A stretch of 64,000 nt of DNA from Sabethes cyaneus (taxonomy: Eukaryota; Arthropoda; Insecta; Diptera; Culicidae). Below the pieces are notes generated by a model. That model searched no databases, was not told the DNA's origin, and worked only from the letters and a program-made list of their open reading frames with translations. Both the position numbers and the translations under genes were made by a program. Where the stretch lies: assembly GCF_943734655.1 (NCBI RefSeq), contig NC_071354.1, positions 145,366,642-145,430,641 of the forward strand, written 5' to 3'. Within the stretch, counting starts at the first letter, position 1, and every line of letters starts with the position of its first letter. Shown in pieces: positions 36,541-47,566 of the stretch.

Positions 36541-38380
36541 TATGCAATGGTAAGTACTTCGTAAAAAATAGTTCGCAAAATTTTACGTTCAAATACGGTA
36601 AGTTCACGTATGTCTTTCATAAGCAAAGATACTGTCTCAAGTACGTAGAGGACTACCGGTCTGATTAGCATTTTGTATATTGTCAGCTTTGCGCGGCGAG
36701 CCTTGGTCGAAGCATCTTGCGTCTGGCGGGAAAAGTAGGCTCGACTTCCAGTTTGAATGCATCGTTGAAGCTCCTCACTCGTATTATTGTCGGCAGTGAT
36801 CAGAAAACTCAAGTATACGAACTCATCAACCACTTCCAGTTTATCGCCGTCAATAGTAACTGTCCGTGGGAGGCAAACGTTGTTTTCAGTGGAGCCTCTT
36901 CGTACCATATGTTTGATTTTCGATGCATTGATTTGAAACCCAATCCTCCTAGCCTCGGTTTTAAGCCTCTTGTTGATCGTCTCCGCCGTTTCAAGAATTT
37001 TTGTAATGATGTCAAGGTCGCCTGCGAAGGTTAGGGCTTGGCTACACTTACTGAAGATCGTTCCTGTCGTTTTGATGCCTGCTCGTTAGATCACACCTTC
37101 AAAACAATATTGAATAACGTACAGGACGGTCCATCTCCTTGCCGCAATCCTATGCGCGATTCGACGGGACTCGAGAGTGTCCCTGAAATACGCACGTAAT
37201 ACATCACTGACTGCGGGGTAACTTCGATCAACCGTGTCTGTTTGTCCGGAAAACTGTTCTCGTGAATTATCTGCAGTTGCTGTTCGCGCTCGACTGTATC
37301 GTATGCTGCCCTGAAACTCACGAAAATAGGATGCGTAGGCACGTTGCCTTTTCTTTGACCAGTCGAGAGCCGGGGTGGCTCTTGCCGTGGCGCGTAGTAC
37401 TACTGACATTTCTGAAGGATTTATTACAGAGTAAAAATTTGATCAGCAGCAGCACAGGCCTCCATGAAGTCCGCCTGACACTGTCCTACGTATTCTTTGG
37501 TTATTGGGAATAGACGACATAACAAAGTCTGGTTGAGCACCTTGTGGGTGGCGTTGACCAGCGTAATGCCGGGCTAATTATAGCAATCTAGTCGATCGTT
37601 CTTTTTGTAGATGGGACAAACCATACCCTCTGCCCACTCCTCCGGTATTTTATCCTTCTCCGAAATCTTAAAAATTATACGGTGAATTGCCGTTGCTGGC
37701 GGTTTTTGGTCCTAGGGTTCTGCCGGGAGTTGGTTGTTTTCGGCGGCTCTGTTATTCTTCAGCTGACCGATTAATCGCCGGATCTCTTTCAGTCGGGAGC
37801 TGGCACGCTGTTTTCGTTTGTAGGTACCCCAAGGTTAACTGCCGTTACGGCTTCTTCTGTTATATCGCCGTTGAGATGATCATTAAAGAACTGCTTCCAC
37901 CTGTCAATCATCTCACGCTCATTTGTGACCAGGTTTTCTTTCTCGTCTCTACACATTTCGAGCTTCGGTGCGTGTCCCTTATGAGATTGGTTCACCTTTT
38001 CATAGAATTTACTCGTCTCATTAGTACGGAATAGTTGTTCTAGCTCTTCACGCTCTCTGTTGTCCTTCTGGCGCTTTTTTTCTCGTCAGGATCGTGGTCA
38101 ACTCATTCCGCGCTCATCGATACTAGGCCGAATTCTCCTGGTAGCAATGCTTAGATAGTTCTTCCAAGCAGTTTTTTCCTCTTTACACTTGTTGGCATTC
38201 CTCGTTCAATCGATCGTTTGGTGCGTTCGAAGTTACTCCAAATTGCCCCGTGGTTGCGACCTCATTGACGGCCGAGCGTATCCGTATTCCACCCGTCTTC
38301 GTGGGTCGAAGCACCTAGCTCGACAGAGGAAGGGAGAGCGTCATCCAGTATACGCGCGTAAATCTTGGCAACTCGCTCTT
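36541..38380 (-). mobile_element. RTE-like LINE, first subfamily, degraded, minus strand
   Basis: Minus-strand pieces in order: a linker (38380-38000, matching 8330-7970); the 37995-37789 frame (KGHAPKLEMCRDE, NEREMIDRWKQFFNDHLNG); RT motif A at 37342 (HPIFVSFRAAYDTVERE, with the usual DFKAAYD aspartate lost); RIGLRQGDGPSC; and the 36908-36534 frame (TIDGDKLEVVDEFVYLSFL, RPVVLYVLETVSLL). About 55 bp of extra sequence interrupt it near 37350-37400. Its 3' end is replaced by the start of the neighbouring copy at ~36540. Confidence 0.8.
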
Positions 38381-38684
38381 ATTGTTATTGACAACATTTT
38401 CAAATAATAAGCTAAAAAAATTCATATTAGTTAGCTGACCATCTTTTTATAACGTTGATGTTTCTACAAAGCAACACAATGATGATTCTATAGCATTTGA
38501 CAGGCGGAAGCTGGCTTTTTCAATTATACCGTTCTACATCTTTCGTGGCTCCACCTTGGTTATGAATACCTATATCTTTAGTTTTCGTAGATTCTTGTTC
38601 TTGTTCAGTATAGACCAGCAACCCAGCCGGTGAGAAGCTGCATTTTTTGTTTTAAACATCGTTCGCTGGTTTCCTCTAAAGTGC

Positions 38685-39530
38685 CCAACATAGCTTTAGC
38701 CATCCTAAGTCCTTACCTAGCGCCTCCACGTGGCCATACTTGGAAAGACTTCAATTTGTATAATTACGTAGCTAGGAGCTAGGAGGTGCGATGTCGTGTG
38801 GTTTTCAACCTTATAATTGCAGTTTTAGGCAACCATTGAATCACACGACTTTATTTTCAAGTGTTATATGATTTAAACTAATATTTTTAGACCATCGCCT
38901 CTATGGGTCAAAGGTACAAGTACCAGTGAGCCACACGCCCTGGCAGATGTTGTAGGTTCGAATCCGGTTATAATCTCTGATTATAGCTTGGTACGACCAA
39001 TGCACCTTCCAGTTTTTTGAACAAAAGGTAGGAGTCCAAAGACAACCTGTTAAGCGTAGCTACCAATTACTCCCCCCCCACCTTACTTTTCCACTCCTTC
39101 CCCTCCATTTTCCAAAAAAACTTTTCATTAGTTTCCCCTACCGTCCCTTTATCAATTGTAGAACTACCGTTTCAAAAAATTACAGCCAATTACAATTACA
39201 GCCTGGCTTTGTTATAAATGCCATTAGTTCATGCCTGAGGGTCCGAAGTACCCCTTAACCTTCATTAGCAAAGATACTCCCAACGACTGTAAATAAATCA
39301 TTGCCTATATGGGAAGCGTTTGGTACGGGAGGTCCACGCTTCTTCCTTCCCCTTGATTTCAAAGAGTTTAATGGTATTATTTCTGGTTCCACTTGATTCC
39401 TTGGAATTCTTTCTGCGGTACATGCTGCGCAGTTGGCCTGGCCGTTGACAAGAAAAATGATTGATTCAAGTATTCGTCATTTTCCAGGATGCTTTCAAGA
39501 ATTGGCTGCTTTAGTGTGAGCTTAGATTAG
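38685..39530 (+). mobile_element. Non-autonomous retroposon with AGATT tail, copy 1
   Basis: Aligns over most of its length with 51226-51882: gcccaacatagct(t/c)tagcc, gcgcctccacgtggccatac, aaccacacgactttatt-like, tgcctgagggtccgaagta, cacttgattccttggaattc and gcgcagttggcctggccgtt. It ends cttagattagatta. The boundary upstream of gcccaacatag is uncertain because the flanks differ. About 300 bp (38893-39190) are present here but not in the other copy. Confidence 0.75.
38893..39190 (+). mobile_element. tRNA-like insertion (possible SINE) inside the retroposon
   Basis: The sequence absent from the sister copy includes gtaggttcgaatccgg at 38950-38965. Its GGTTCGAATCC core is a canonical pol III B box. 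A candidate A box upstream (tgggtcaaagg, 38907) is weak. Alternatively the sister copy suffered a deletion. Confidence 0.4.
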
Positions 39531-39689
39531 ATTAACGGGTGACAACCAAAAATTTAGGAATTTTTTCTAGGCCCCTATGCACAACAACAAACGAGCTCAG
39601 AGAGAAATGAGGGTATGTATGGGTTGGCTCTCTCTCCTCTTTTTGCCGGTATTTTTTGTTTTGTTTATACTTGCCAAGTTTAGCTCAAA

Positions 39690-41166
39690 ATGGCGTCAAA
39701 ACAAGAGCGCGAGCGCGTTGTACACTTCTACGAAATGCAGAATTGCAAGATCCCGGCAAAAAGTATATGGCAAATCATTTTAAAAGCAAAAATTGTCGGT
39801 TTCGACTATTTACCATACCCTAAGATCCCCAGCAACTACTCGTAAGCAAGGTAATCTGTGCACAGCAATCGGGGCTTGCCACAAAAGACGATCATTAAGA
39901 CTGGCCTTTTAACCCAATGCCCCTCTGGCATACAAAAAAAGCAAGGTAATAGAAGACCAGCCAAAATTATGGATGCAGAAGGACATTGTTCTCTTTCTCG
40001 TGCCTTCAACCAATGTTGCGAATCGAGCGAGAAGTCAACCATGCCTATTTACACGCGAAAGAGTATGAGAAGCATAGCATTCAACACTTACGCCGCACAC
40101 GCCGGCGTAAAAGAAACAGCCGCCGGCGCTGTGTGCAGACATTTTGCTACCCACACACTCGCGCACGCACATTCTCACATTATCTTCCTGCATAGCTTAT
40201 TTCCAAGGCAAAAAACTCGTGGAGATCAACTGCCCGTGACGCTGGTGGCGCACTGGGATGCAAATTTTGCGTTACTTTTTCTTCTTTTTCTTCATCTTCG
40301 CTCTCGATTCTACTCACAGGCGGGAGTACGAGCCGTCGTGAGTAATTGGTATCAGCAGATCGGGCTGCAACGACGACCGACAAGCGACAACTATAGCTGT
40401 TAGCTAAACACATACTCGCAAAAACTCGTTGTAGTGCACGAAGAAATAAGAGCGGGAGTTCGTTAGAATGAGTACACGTGTGTAAGAAAATTAGACCACA
40501 TGAGCGTGGGCTTTGCAACACTGCCTTCAACAACAAGGATTCCGTGAATCAACGAGATGACGCAAAAAAGCTCAACTGTACGGTACGTCTGCAAAACATT
40601 GAAAAGAGTCGGAATAAAGTGTCGAAAAAAGATAAGAGCCCCGGAATACACTAAGCACTAAGCGACAGATTTCGACGCTGAACTTCCAATTCCGCTGATT
40701 AATAAAAAATATTTCGGAAAATGCTTGTTTTTGGACGACGACAGTTACTTGCCTCTTTCGAAGGCGGGCATTCCTGAAATGACCGATACTAATCCATGGA
40801 TAGTTCTACTGCATCTTCGAACATAAAATACAATTGAAGACAATTTTGATCCCGTTTCTACAAAAACATCATGCAGATGGACAATACGTGTTTCAGCCGG
40901 AAAAAACATCATCGCATACGCCAAAAAAACGCAATCATTCCCAAATACCCATTCGATCCCATTTGTACCCAGAAAGCGCAACTCGACAAATCTGCCTCAG
41001 TCCAATCGAAGATTTCTTCGGGACTTCGAGCTCCTTAGAATACAAAAATAATTGGAGAGCCACGAATCGCAAAGTTGACATGACGACCAAGCAACGCTTC
41101 TGTTCCGACATCAAACGGAAGCTTCGTCGAACAGCCGATTACGGGCCGTTTTCAAAAGTTCACTAA
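39690..41166 (+). pseudogene. Mariner-type transposase, interrupted and frameshifted
   Basis: The start at 39690 gives MASKQERERVVHFYE, a typical N-terminal helix-turn-helix start, ending at a stop at 39843-39845. The frame resumes with RRPAKIMDAEGHCSLSRAFN (39950-40010), the linker before the second helix-turn-helix, and is cut there by the hAT MITE. After it come VRYVCKTLKRVGIKCRKK (40575-40640) and FGKCLFLDDDSYLPLSKAG (40710-40770, first catalytic region). A stop and a frameshift near 40810-40850 lead to YAKKTQSFPNTHSIPFVPRK, and the last frame gives PIEDFFGTSSSLEYKNNW (to 41166). All landmarks are in the right order. Confidence 0.85.
40011..40523. mobile_element. hAT-type MITE inside the mariner transposase gene
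   Basis: CCTTCAAC at 40003-40010 and 40524-40531 is a perfect 8-bp duplication. The ends are CAATGTTGCGAATC and, from the right, CAGTGTTGCAAAGC. Joining the flanks restores the RAFN-NKDSV reading through the junction, which supports the exact borders. The 513-bp body has an unusual G+C-rich palindromic patch at 40094-40130 (cgccgcacacgccggcg). Confidence 0.92.
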
Positions 41167-41284
41167 TTTTTTTTCAACAATGGACAATGTATCTTTAATT
41201 TCAGTAAATCCGATCTTCTTCAAATATCTTTGCTTTTTTGACAGCTTAAGAAATAAATTCCAAAATTTTAGTTGCCACCCATTA

Positions 41285-41846
41285 GATAAATATCGTTCGC
41301 TAGTTTCCTCTCCTTAGTGGACAGTAGCCGCGAGCGAAAACTGATATATAACATACCACAGAATAGGCATTCAATTTATCCTTTCAAAAGGGCGATAATT
41401 GGTTATTGATAACTGAATAAAACTGAGTCTCTCGTGTGCGTGTTTTTTCAGATACGAAAATACGCAGATTACTATCGAGTTTACGCAGCAACCAATCAAC
41501 AAGAGAGAAAAATGAAACAACCGAGTTTCTGTACTTAAGTATCACCATGGATTCAATATAGAACTAGGGCACGGGAGGGTATTTTCAGCCCATTAAGCGA
41601 TGGCATCTATTTTTTCGGCCTATGCCTTAGTGATACTGGAAGAACAGGTGGTTTTGACGTTCTTTGAATAAAAAATAGTAGATTACTTACAGTCTTGAGA
41701 AAATAATTATAACATATTAAAATTGTATGACAGCAAAGTATTTTTATTAGCGAAAGAAGAGGCAAATAGGCTGAATTTAGAAACCTGCTAAAAATACCCT
41801 CCCGTACCCTACTATTGCTTTAGAGTTTCGCGCCGATACTGATTTT
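41285..41846. other. Unassigned non-coding stretch
   Basis: No gene or repeat recognised. Two similar words, gggcacgggagggtattttc (41568) and aataccctcccgtaccctac in opposite orientation (41793), may be the ends of a ~250-bp inverted-repeat element, but borders are unclear. Confidence 0.4.
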
Positions 41847-42005
41847 AAGGTGCGTTTAAACTAGGCAAGTTTTTGGCAACATGTGGAATGCAACATGGGG
41901 TAAGCGACATGTTGCTAGTTGTTGCTCAATGTTGCTTGCTTGCAAACATCGGGCAACAGATTGGAAAAGTTGCATGTCACATGTTGCCAATCTAAACGCA
42001 CCTTT
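41847..42005. mobile_element. Short MITE with AAGGTGCG ends
   Basis: The left end is AAGGTGCGTTTAAACTAGGC; the right end reverse complemented is AAAGGTGCGTTTAGATTGGC. gcaacatgt and gttgcc words repeat throughout the ~159-bp body. T/A-rich borders make the exact duplication unclear. Confidence 0.75.
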
Positions 42006-45001
42006 ACGATTCACATTTATCATGTTCCAGCCTCCAGCCTCCAGCGAAAGAGGATAAAATGTTTTCCAGCGAAGGGTGACCGGAGAAAATAGCAACTCTA
42101 ATCACTAAGTATCACTAATCAGATTGAAACAGCACACTGTGCAAGTGTATTTTTCGCTCTTGAATGTGTATTTATATTAGTGTTACAAATGTTTATAGTT
42201 GAAACTGCGAGTCTAATAACCACTCCATTACGATGTATCATTACAGATACATAGCTATTAGCATAAGATGTAGTGTCTATTATAAAGTTAAAACTGTTAA
42301 AATCAAGTAAATATATCACATATAATAAATAACGCTTACCCTCGACGCATGAGCAATGACAATAACTATAATAAGTGATTATCGCTTAAACTAATACTTA
42401 TGCTAATCCCGAAAGTCAGGCAGACATTAATCCTAATCCGACCGGGTCAGGAATTACAACGGCTCGCTTCTGCGCATATACATTGACTCTGGTGTACATA
42501 TTTTCGTTCTCCAAAGCAGCAATGTGTTACCGTCTTTGCAAAGGGATTTTTCTTTCCAGTCTACCTTTCTTCAGAGCCAAATACCATTCAGTGCACAACA
42601 AGTGGGATGGCCGTGTGTAATAAAATTTTCGAAAATCAAAAGCCGAGAAAGAAAACAAGCCGTAAGAGAAGATAAATGCGGGATTTCGATCTTGACACTT
42701 TGAGCAAAGCCGGTAAGTCGGAATAAGATTGTTTGCGTTTACCTCGGCGCTTGCCAGGGTAAAAACTCACAAGTATCGGGATGGTGAAGGAAGTTTAGAA
42801 GGAAGAGGATGAGGAATACAAGCATCACTCCGTTTCGACTTTGACAGATGCTGCGTGGGTTGGTCAAGCTTCGGAGTTTTACTGCGCGTGGATCGGTCAT
42901 GGTATTTAATTCGGTTTGCAGTGAGTGCGAATTGCCACGCAAAAGGAGATGAAGTCGATCGAGATTCGATGCGCATAATGTCGCGACAAAAGTTTTGACG
43001 GTAGTCTGTCGGGTCTGGCACAGGACTACCGGTAAGACCGGAAGCTGCTACTGCCAGTAGGGTTACCGCCTGTCTGTGTTCAATCGCAGTGTTATTTTGT
43101 ACCAGGTATGACACATTTTTTGATCGATATACTGATGTGCATTAGGAGATTGCATTGATTGATCACCGTCCGGGTGGCATACATATTCATTTGTGGCCTG
43201 AAGAATTGGAATTGCACGCTTTGGTAAGAGTAACTTCATTTTAATGCATGAAAATCTCGACATGATCTCTTGCGACTATGCCCTTGATGTAAAAAATTGA
43301 ACATGAAAGACCTATGATTCAGCTACGTGCATGTCCTCTATAATTACGACAATCAAATACGTAACGATTGGTTACCGTTTGTAGCCTCCTTGAAAACTGT
43401 CATGTTCGGATTTCTGGGAGAGACTGCTAGAGTCAATTCCGTGTAGAGCCTTTGATGTTTAGAGAAAAAAAATTCTAAAAAAATTTTGTTTATTATTTTT
43501 ATAGAAAACCGACGTTTTAGTAAGCCCACCAGCGTATGGTGTAGGCATTAGTTTGCCTGAAACCTCTTCAATTATTATCATCAGTAAAATGAGACCACAA
43601 CAGTTCTTGCAAGAAGAGGTTTATGCCAAATACGTGATTGCTATTTGTTTTTATGGTATGAAAAAATTTGCTCATTATATTAGTTGTAGACGTATTTCAT
43701 ATACGACTTCAAGCGTTACAACAAGTTTTGTCTAAATGTGATAAAGGTTTCTTTTTTACCCAAGACATTTAAAATTTTCATAGACATTTTTATAGTAGAC
43801 GCAGGGCAGTGTTAAAAGGCAAACATATGTTTCCTGCTTAATTGTTCAGCGCCGGTACGGTAAGGCGTGAAAAAGGGGCCAAAACCCTCCTCAGGGAGCG
43901 TATGGAACGGCGCACACTTTCCCTCTTGAGACCGTAATGGAGTGGAACAAAACGACCGTTTTGCAATACAAAACCCATCCATCACCGAGAAGAGTTGGTC
44001 GAGCTTGTTCACCCTTGTTCTAACAGTCTAACCACAATAGAGACACCAAAAAGCGAATCGCACTCTTCCGAAGCAGCTTTATATATCACGGCAGTAGTGG
44101 TTGGTAGTTAATATCAAGATAATAAATAATAAATTTGTTCTGAATGACACATCCGCAAACGTCCTGTGTGAAACAACAACGGTGACAATGAGGGGAGTGA
44201 GCATAGAAAACCGCAAAATCGGGAACATTCTGCCGGTGTCATTCTGCAACAGTTAGTTGCCGTTGCAGCTGGTTTGCCAAACAGTCTGGGTGACAGGGTG
44301 TGCCTTAGTTCTTACTTCGTATCGAATTTGTTACTCAATCTTTTCAAGAAGAACAAAGAATTCAGACCTGCCATCGAAAATGTTTGTCAAAATTTCAATA
44401 CTGTTTCTAAATACAGGTTACCCTCTTGTACGCAAAAATTTCAACATGACTGTTCTGATAGGAAACATTATGCATTAGGACACGGTCAGAAAATGGCGAC
44501 GAACAGGCACATAATCGTAAAAGTCATCCCAATGTGCATGTTCACAATAAAAGTACCCACGGGTGAATCTCACTGTCAATTTGCCGTTACGGAAATCATT
44601 GTTGGGTAAGTGACAGTTTATTATTTTGGCCAGATTTGCCTCGATTGGAGGGTCTTTTATGATGGGTGATACTGTGGAAGATTTACCTTATGATCGCTGT
44701 CTTATTTTCCCCTGTTCTCGTCAACCCACCAGCCAGCCCGCTTGTCCGCTATGCCAAACTCCATCGGTTTGAACTTGGGACAATTTATCATGCTGGAAAA
44801 TATGTCTTTCCTGTATCGGGGAAAACCGTTAGTCCCAGACAGGAACCATTATAGGTCCGTGATTTTCCATATTTGTTCCGGAATGAGGGTCGACGCTTGT
44901 GCTTTGCCTCTTCTGTGCCACATATATAAGCTATTGTCGTGAGAATTTCTAGAATCTAATATCCATTTGTAATAGTTTTGATACATGATTTTTATTTGCA
45001 G
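42006..45001 (+). other. Unassigned DNA upstream of the LIM exon, probably intron
   Basis: 3 kb ending in the acceptor ttttatttgcag (44990-45001). No earlier coding exon of the LIM gene is recognisable. The open frames 44257-44478, 44274-44609 and 44742-44942 have no LIM or homeobox residues. Whether this is intron or 5' flank depends on where the first exon lies. Confidence 0.5.
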
Positions 45002-45183
45002 ACTGAACTTAAGACTTGCACGGCATGCGGTGAACCGATTGCCGATAAATACCTCTTCGATGTTGATGGATGCTCCTGGCACGGTTCCTGTCTGCGGTGT
45101 TCGGTCTGTCTAACTTTACTGGAACGACAGCCGTCGTGTTACTTTAGGGATCGACAGGTCTACTGCCGGGCGGATTATGCAAA
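45002..45183 (+). CDS. Awh: LIM-homeobox gene exon encoding the first LIM domain (Arrowhead/Lhx6-8-like)
   Basis: A 182-bp exon between a good acceptor (tttatttgcag) and donor (AA|gtaagta). It encodes TELKTCTACGEPIADKYLF and onward to YCRADYAK. The zinc ligands fit one LIM domain: C-X2-C, 17 residues, H-X2-C-X2-C-X2-C, 18 residues, C-X2-D. CTACGEPI, CSWH, CLRC, RQ.SC and RQVYC.ADY agree with my memory of Drosophila Arrowhead, the insect Lhx6/Lhx8 orthologue, a nuclear transcription factor whose LIM domains bind cofactors such as Chip/Ldb. The exon starts at a codon boundary (phase 0) and ends after the second base of a codon. The second LIM domain and the homeodomain are not found in the window, so flanking introns must be long. 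LIM identity is firm; the Awh name rests on recall. Confidence 0.85.
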
Positions 45184-46544
45184 GTAAGTAGATCATTTGT
45201 TTGTGCGTTGACGATAATGATGGTAGCGATGTTCCAGAGTCATTTTCTGGTATTGATGATATTGACGATATGATGCCAAGATTTTAACGACAGCCAACGG
45301 GTTAGTATGGCTGCAAACGGTCACAAAAAACTTTCACTTTTTTTATTGCTCTGCTCCATACGAAAAAATAGCAAATACCCAGCAATTTTCCATATAAATT
45401 ATTCTTGATTTCGTCGTAAGTCATGCAACTAACGTTTTGTAACGTATCAAAAAGTATGCGTCTGTCTTCAAACTTTTGATGATATGATCCGGAGCTGCCT
45501 TGCCCGATCTGGTCGAAAAGTGTTTTTGCATCATTGTATTTTACCGCATTGTAAGTAACGTGATTGTATACGTTAAAGGAAGGAGTTTTGCTCTGGATTT
45601 GTTTATATACACATTTTATACATTTACAATAATAACTTTAGTGATACCGATAGTTGAGATTTAATTTTTCCGCCAAAAAAGTTAATTTATTGCTAGTGGA
45701 TACTATCATCGGCGCCAAATTTCAGCAAATATTTATGACTTTCTATATTTTTTCACATTAGAAAGCTTATGAACATCACTTGATGTCTCAAGCAGCTATA
45801 CTGTAACTATTGATTTGAAACAGATTTTAATCGGTTTACTAGGAATTTGGCCGCCTGTGCATTTTATTCCCCCTTCTCTGTTTATTTTACCCACAGTTCC
45901 CCTACTCGGTATAAGAAACAACGATTATTAACCCAAGTTTTTTTTCGCACACGTAGTACATCACTGGTAGCTAAAGTAGCTTTAATCAGCCACGTTGAAT
46001 TAACCGAAAATCTTTTCTAGTGTAAAATATCTGTCTGTGTATTAGTTGTTTTCGTACGACTTATCCTCCTTCAAAATACTGAAAATAATGAAAATCATGG
46101 TTCAATGAAGAGCCTTTACTAGGGATCCCTTACGTTTTATAGAGTTCTGTCGGTGGGCGTTCCTTTCTCACTGGATCCTAGAGACCTGAACGCTACAATA
46201 GTTGAAGGTTTGGGCCACTCAGAAGTCGCAAGTCGCTTTCCATCTGGTCGAGCCATCTTGCACGTTTTGTCCCTCTGAAATAGTTTGCATTCCGTCCTTC
46301 CGGGTGCAGGAAACACCTAGTTTTGAGGTGTTGTTCAGGAGCATACAAATTCGGTTGACCCAGAGAAGTGGGCAGTCAATATCCCCTAATAGCAATCTAG
46401 TCAGGAACGTGACTTGAGCGTTGGCACGTCTTCTTTTAAGAATCTCCTAATTAAGCAAACTGCAGTCTGCCTTATTTGGTGGAAGGTTTTTGGGATCGCA
46501 CTATGGAAGACTACGTAACTACGTAAAGCATACCGTCGTAGTAC
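45184..46544. other. Unassigned DNA downstream of the LIM exon, probably intron
   Basis: No second LIM exon recognised. At 45858-45904 gtgcattttattcccccttc then ttttacccacagttccccta resembles, in reverse complement, the GGGxxACTGG end of 18471-19558. It is possibly a lone end of a related element. Confidence 0.4.
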
Positions 46545-46852
46545 AGTGGTGACTGTAGCTCGTCATTCAAGCCTCCGCTGCTTTCTGTTTTCAGTTTGTA
46601 ATCTGACAAATATCGTTCACAGCATCTTCCGTTCGAACGATTTCAAAGCGATTGTCCTCCTTGAGCAGTGCTTCTAGTCCATGAAGAACTACCGGTTTAA
46701 TGAGAATTTTGTACAATGCTAACTTCGTACGGCGGTGTATGCTTCTCGATCGTAACGTTTTGCGAAGGGTAAAATAGGCCTGATTTCCCGCTGAATGCGC
46801 CGCCGCCTGATCTCCTTACCAGCGCTGGTCTCCGGGCTCACCAGCGCACAAT
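46545..46852 (-). mobile_element. RTE-like LINE fragment, minus strand
   Basis: Aligns with 6700-7005 (aagaactaccggt(t/c)taat, gtatgcttc(t/c)(c/t)gatcgta, gattcccgct). It covers the RT C-terminal region only and is frameshifted. Its upstream edge abuts a TA-flanked MITE. Confidence 0.85.
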
Positions 46853-46853
46853 A

Positions 46854-47564
46854 CAGTAGACTCTCGGAAAAGTTAACTCTCTAAAAAGTTAATTGTTCAG
46901 AAAAGTTAAGCGCATATCAGCTCTCATGCAACGCTCTAAAAAGTTAATATTTAACTTAACTTTTCTGAGAGTTTGAATTTATTGGTTGTCCAAGCGTTCG
47001 TACACACACGTGTGTTTACCTTCTATCTTTATTTCTCATTTTTCGGTTTATTGTCGCCTTTCCACAGTCATACAGAGTCATACAGAGTCGCATCATAACT
47101 GGGGTTCAATTAAACTTAAATTAAAATAATTGCAACAATAGCGTATTGAACTATTTGCTAGTTACACATAGTTACTTCAGGATTATTGATAACATACTGG
47201 AAAAGCGCAAACTCAGATTGAGTTTTAAATGCAAAAGAAGGAACAGCAAGAAACTAAAAATAAGCGCGAACATTATCAAAACGTAGTCGCAGACTATACG
47301 AAAAAAACCAAAGTAAACTAGTGTAACCGACTATTTTAAACTTACTGAAAGAAACTAAGTATTATTTCATAAAGATCTTGCTACATATTTCTTTTCATTA
47401 CATTTTCAAAATACATAAAAATGTCTATCCTATATCCCGGAGTGCATTTTTCGCTTTTGTATTTATCATTTTCAATAATTTTAGGGACTACTCGGAAAAG
47501 TTAATATTTCGGAAAAGTTAATCGACCCATTCCCCAATCGATTAACTTTTCCGAGAGTATACTG
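46854..47564. mobile_element. Pogo-like MITE with CAGTA ends
   Basis: TA at 46852-46853 and 47565-47566. The left end is CAGTAGACTCTCGGAAAAGT; the right end reverse complemented is CAGTATACTCTCGGAAAAGT. The word aaaagttaa recurs inside both ends in alternating orientation (46866-46980, 47500-47550). Terminal CAGT with TA duplication is typical of pogo/Tigger elements. No transposase present, 711 bp. Confidence 0.85.
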
Positions 47565-47566
47565 TA

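Larger units (their letters stand above)
39535..41282 (+). mobile_element. Full-length mariner-type transposon, split by a hAT MITE
   Basis: TA at 39533-39534 and 41283-41284 flank terminal repeats. The left is ACGGGTGACAACCAAAAATT and the right reverse complemented is ATGGGTGGCAACTAAAATTT, similar for about 36 bp. Without the hAT insertion and its extra TSD the element is about 1.23 kb, the usual size of a Tc1/mariner element. It inserted directly at the AGATTA tail of the preceding retroposon. Confidence 0.9.

Noticed and set aside
39858..40403. 181-codon open frame
   Set aside because: It runs across the junction of the mariner linker and the hAT MITE, so it joins unrelated sequences by chance.
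44257..44942. Open frames just upstream of the LIM exon as earlier exons
   Set aside because: They lack LIM residues and the frames overlap each other with different stops; no acceptor-donor pairs fit.
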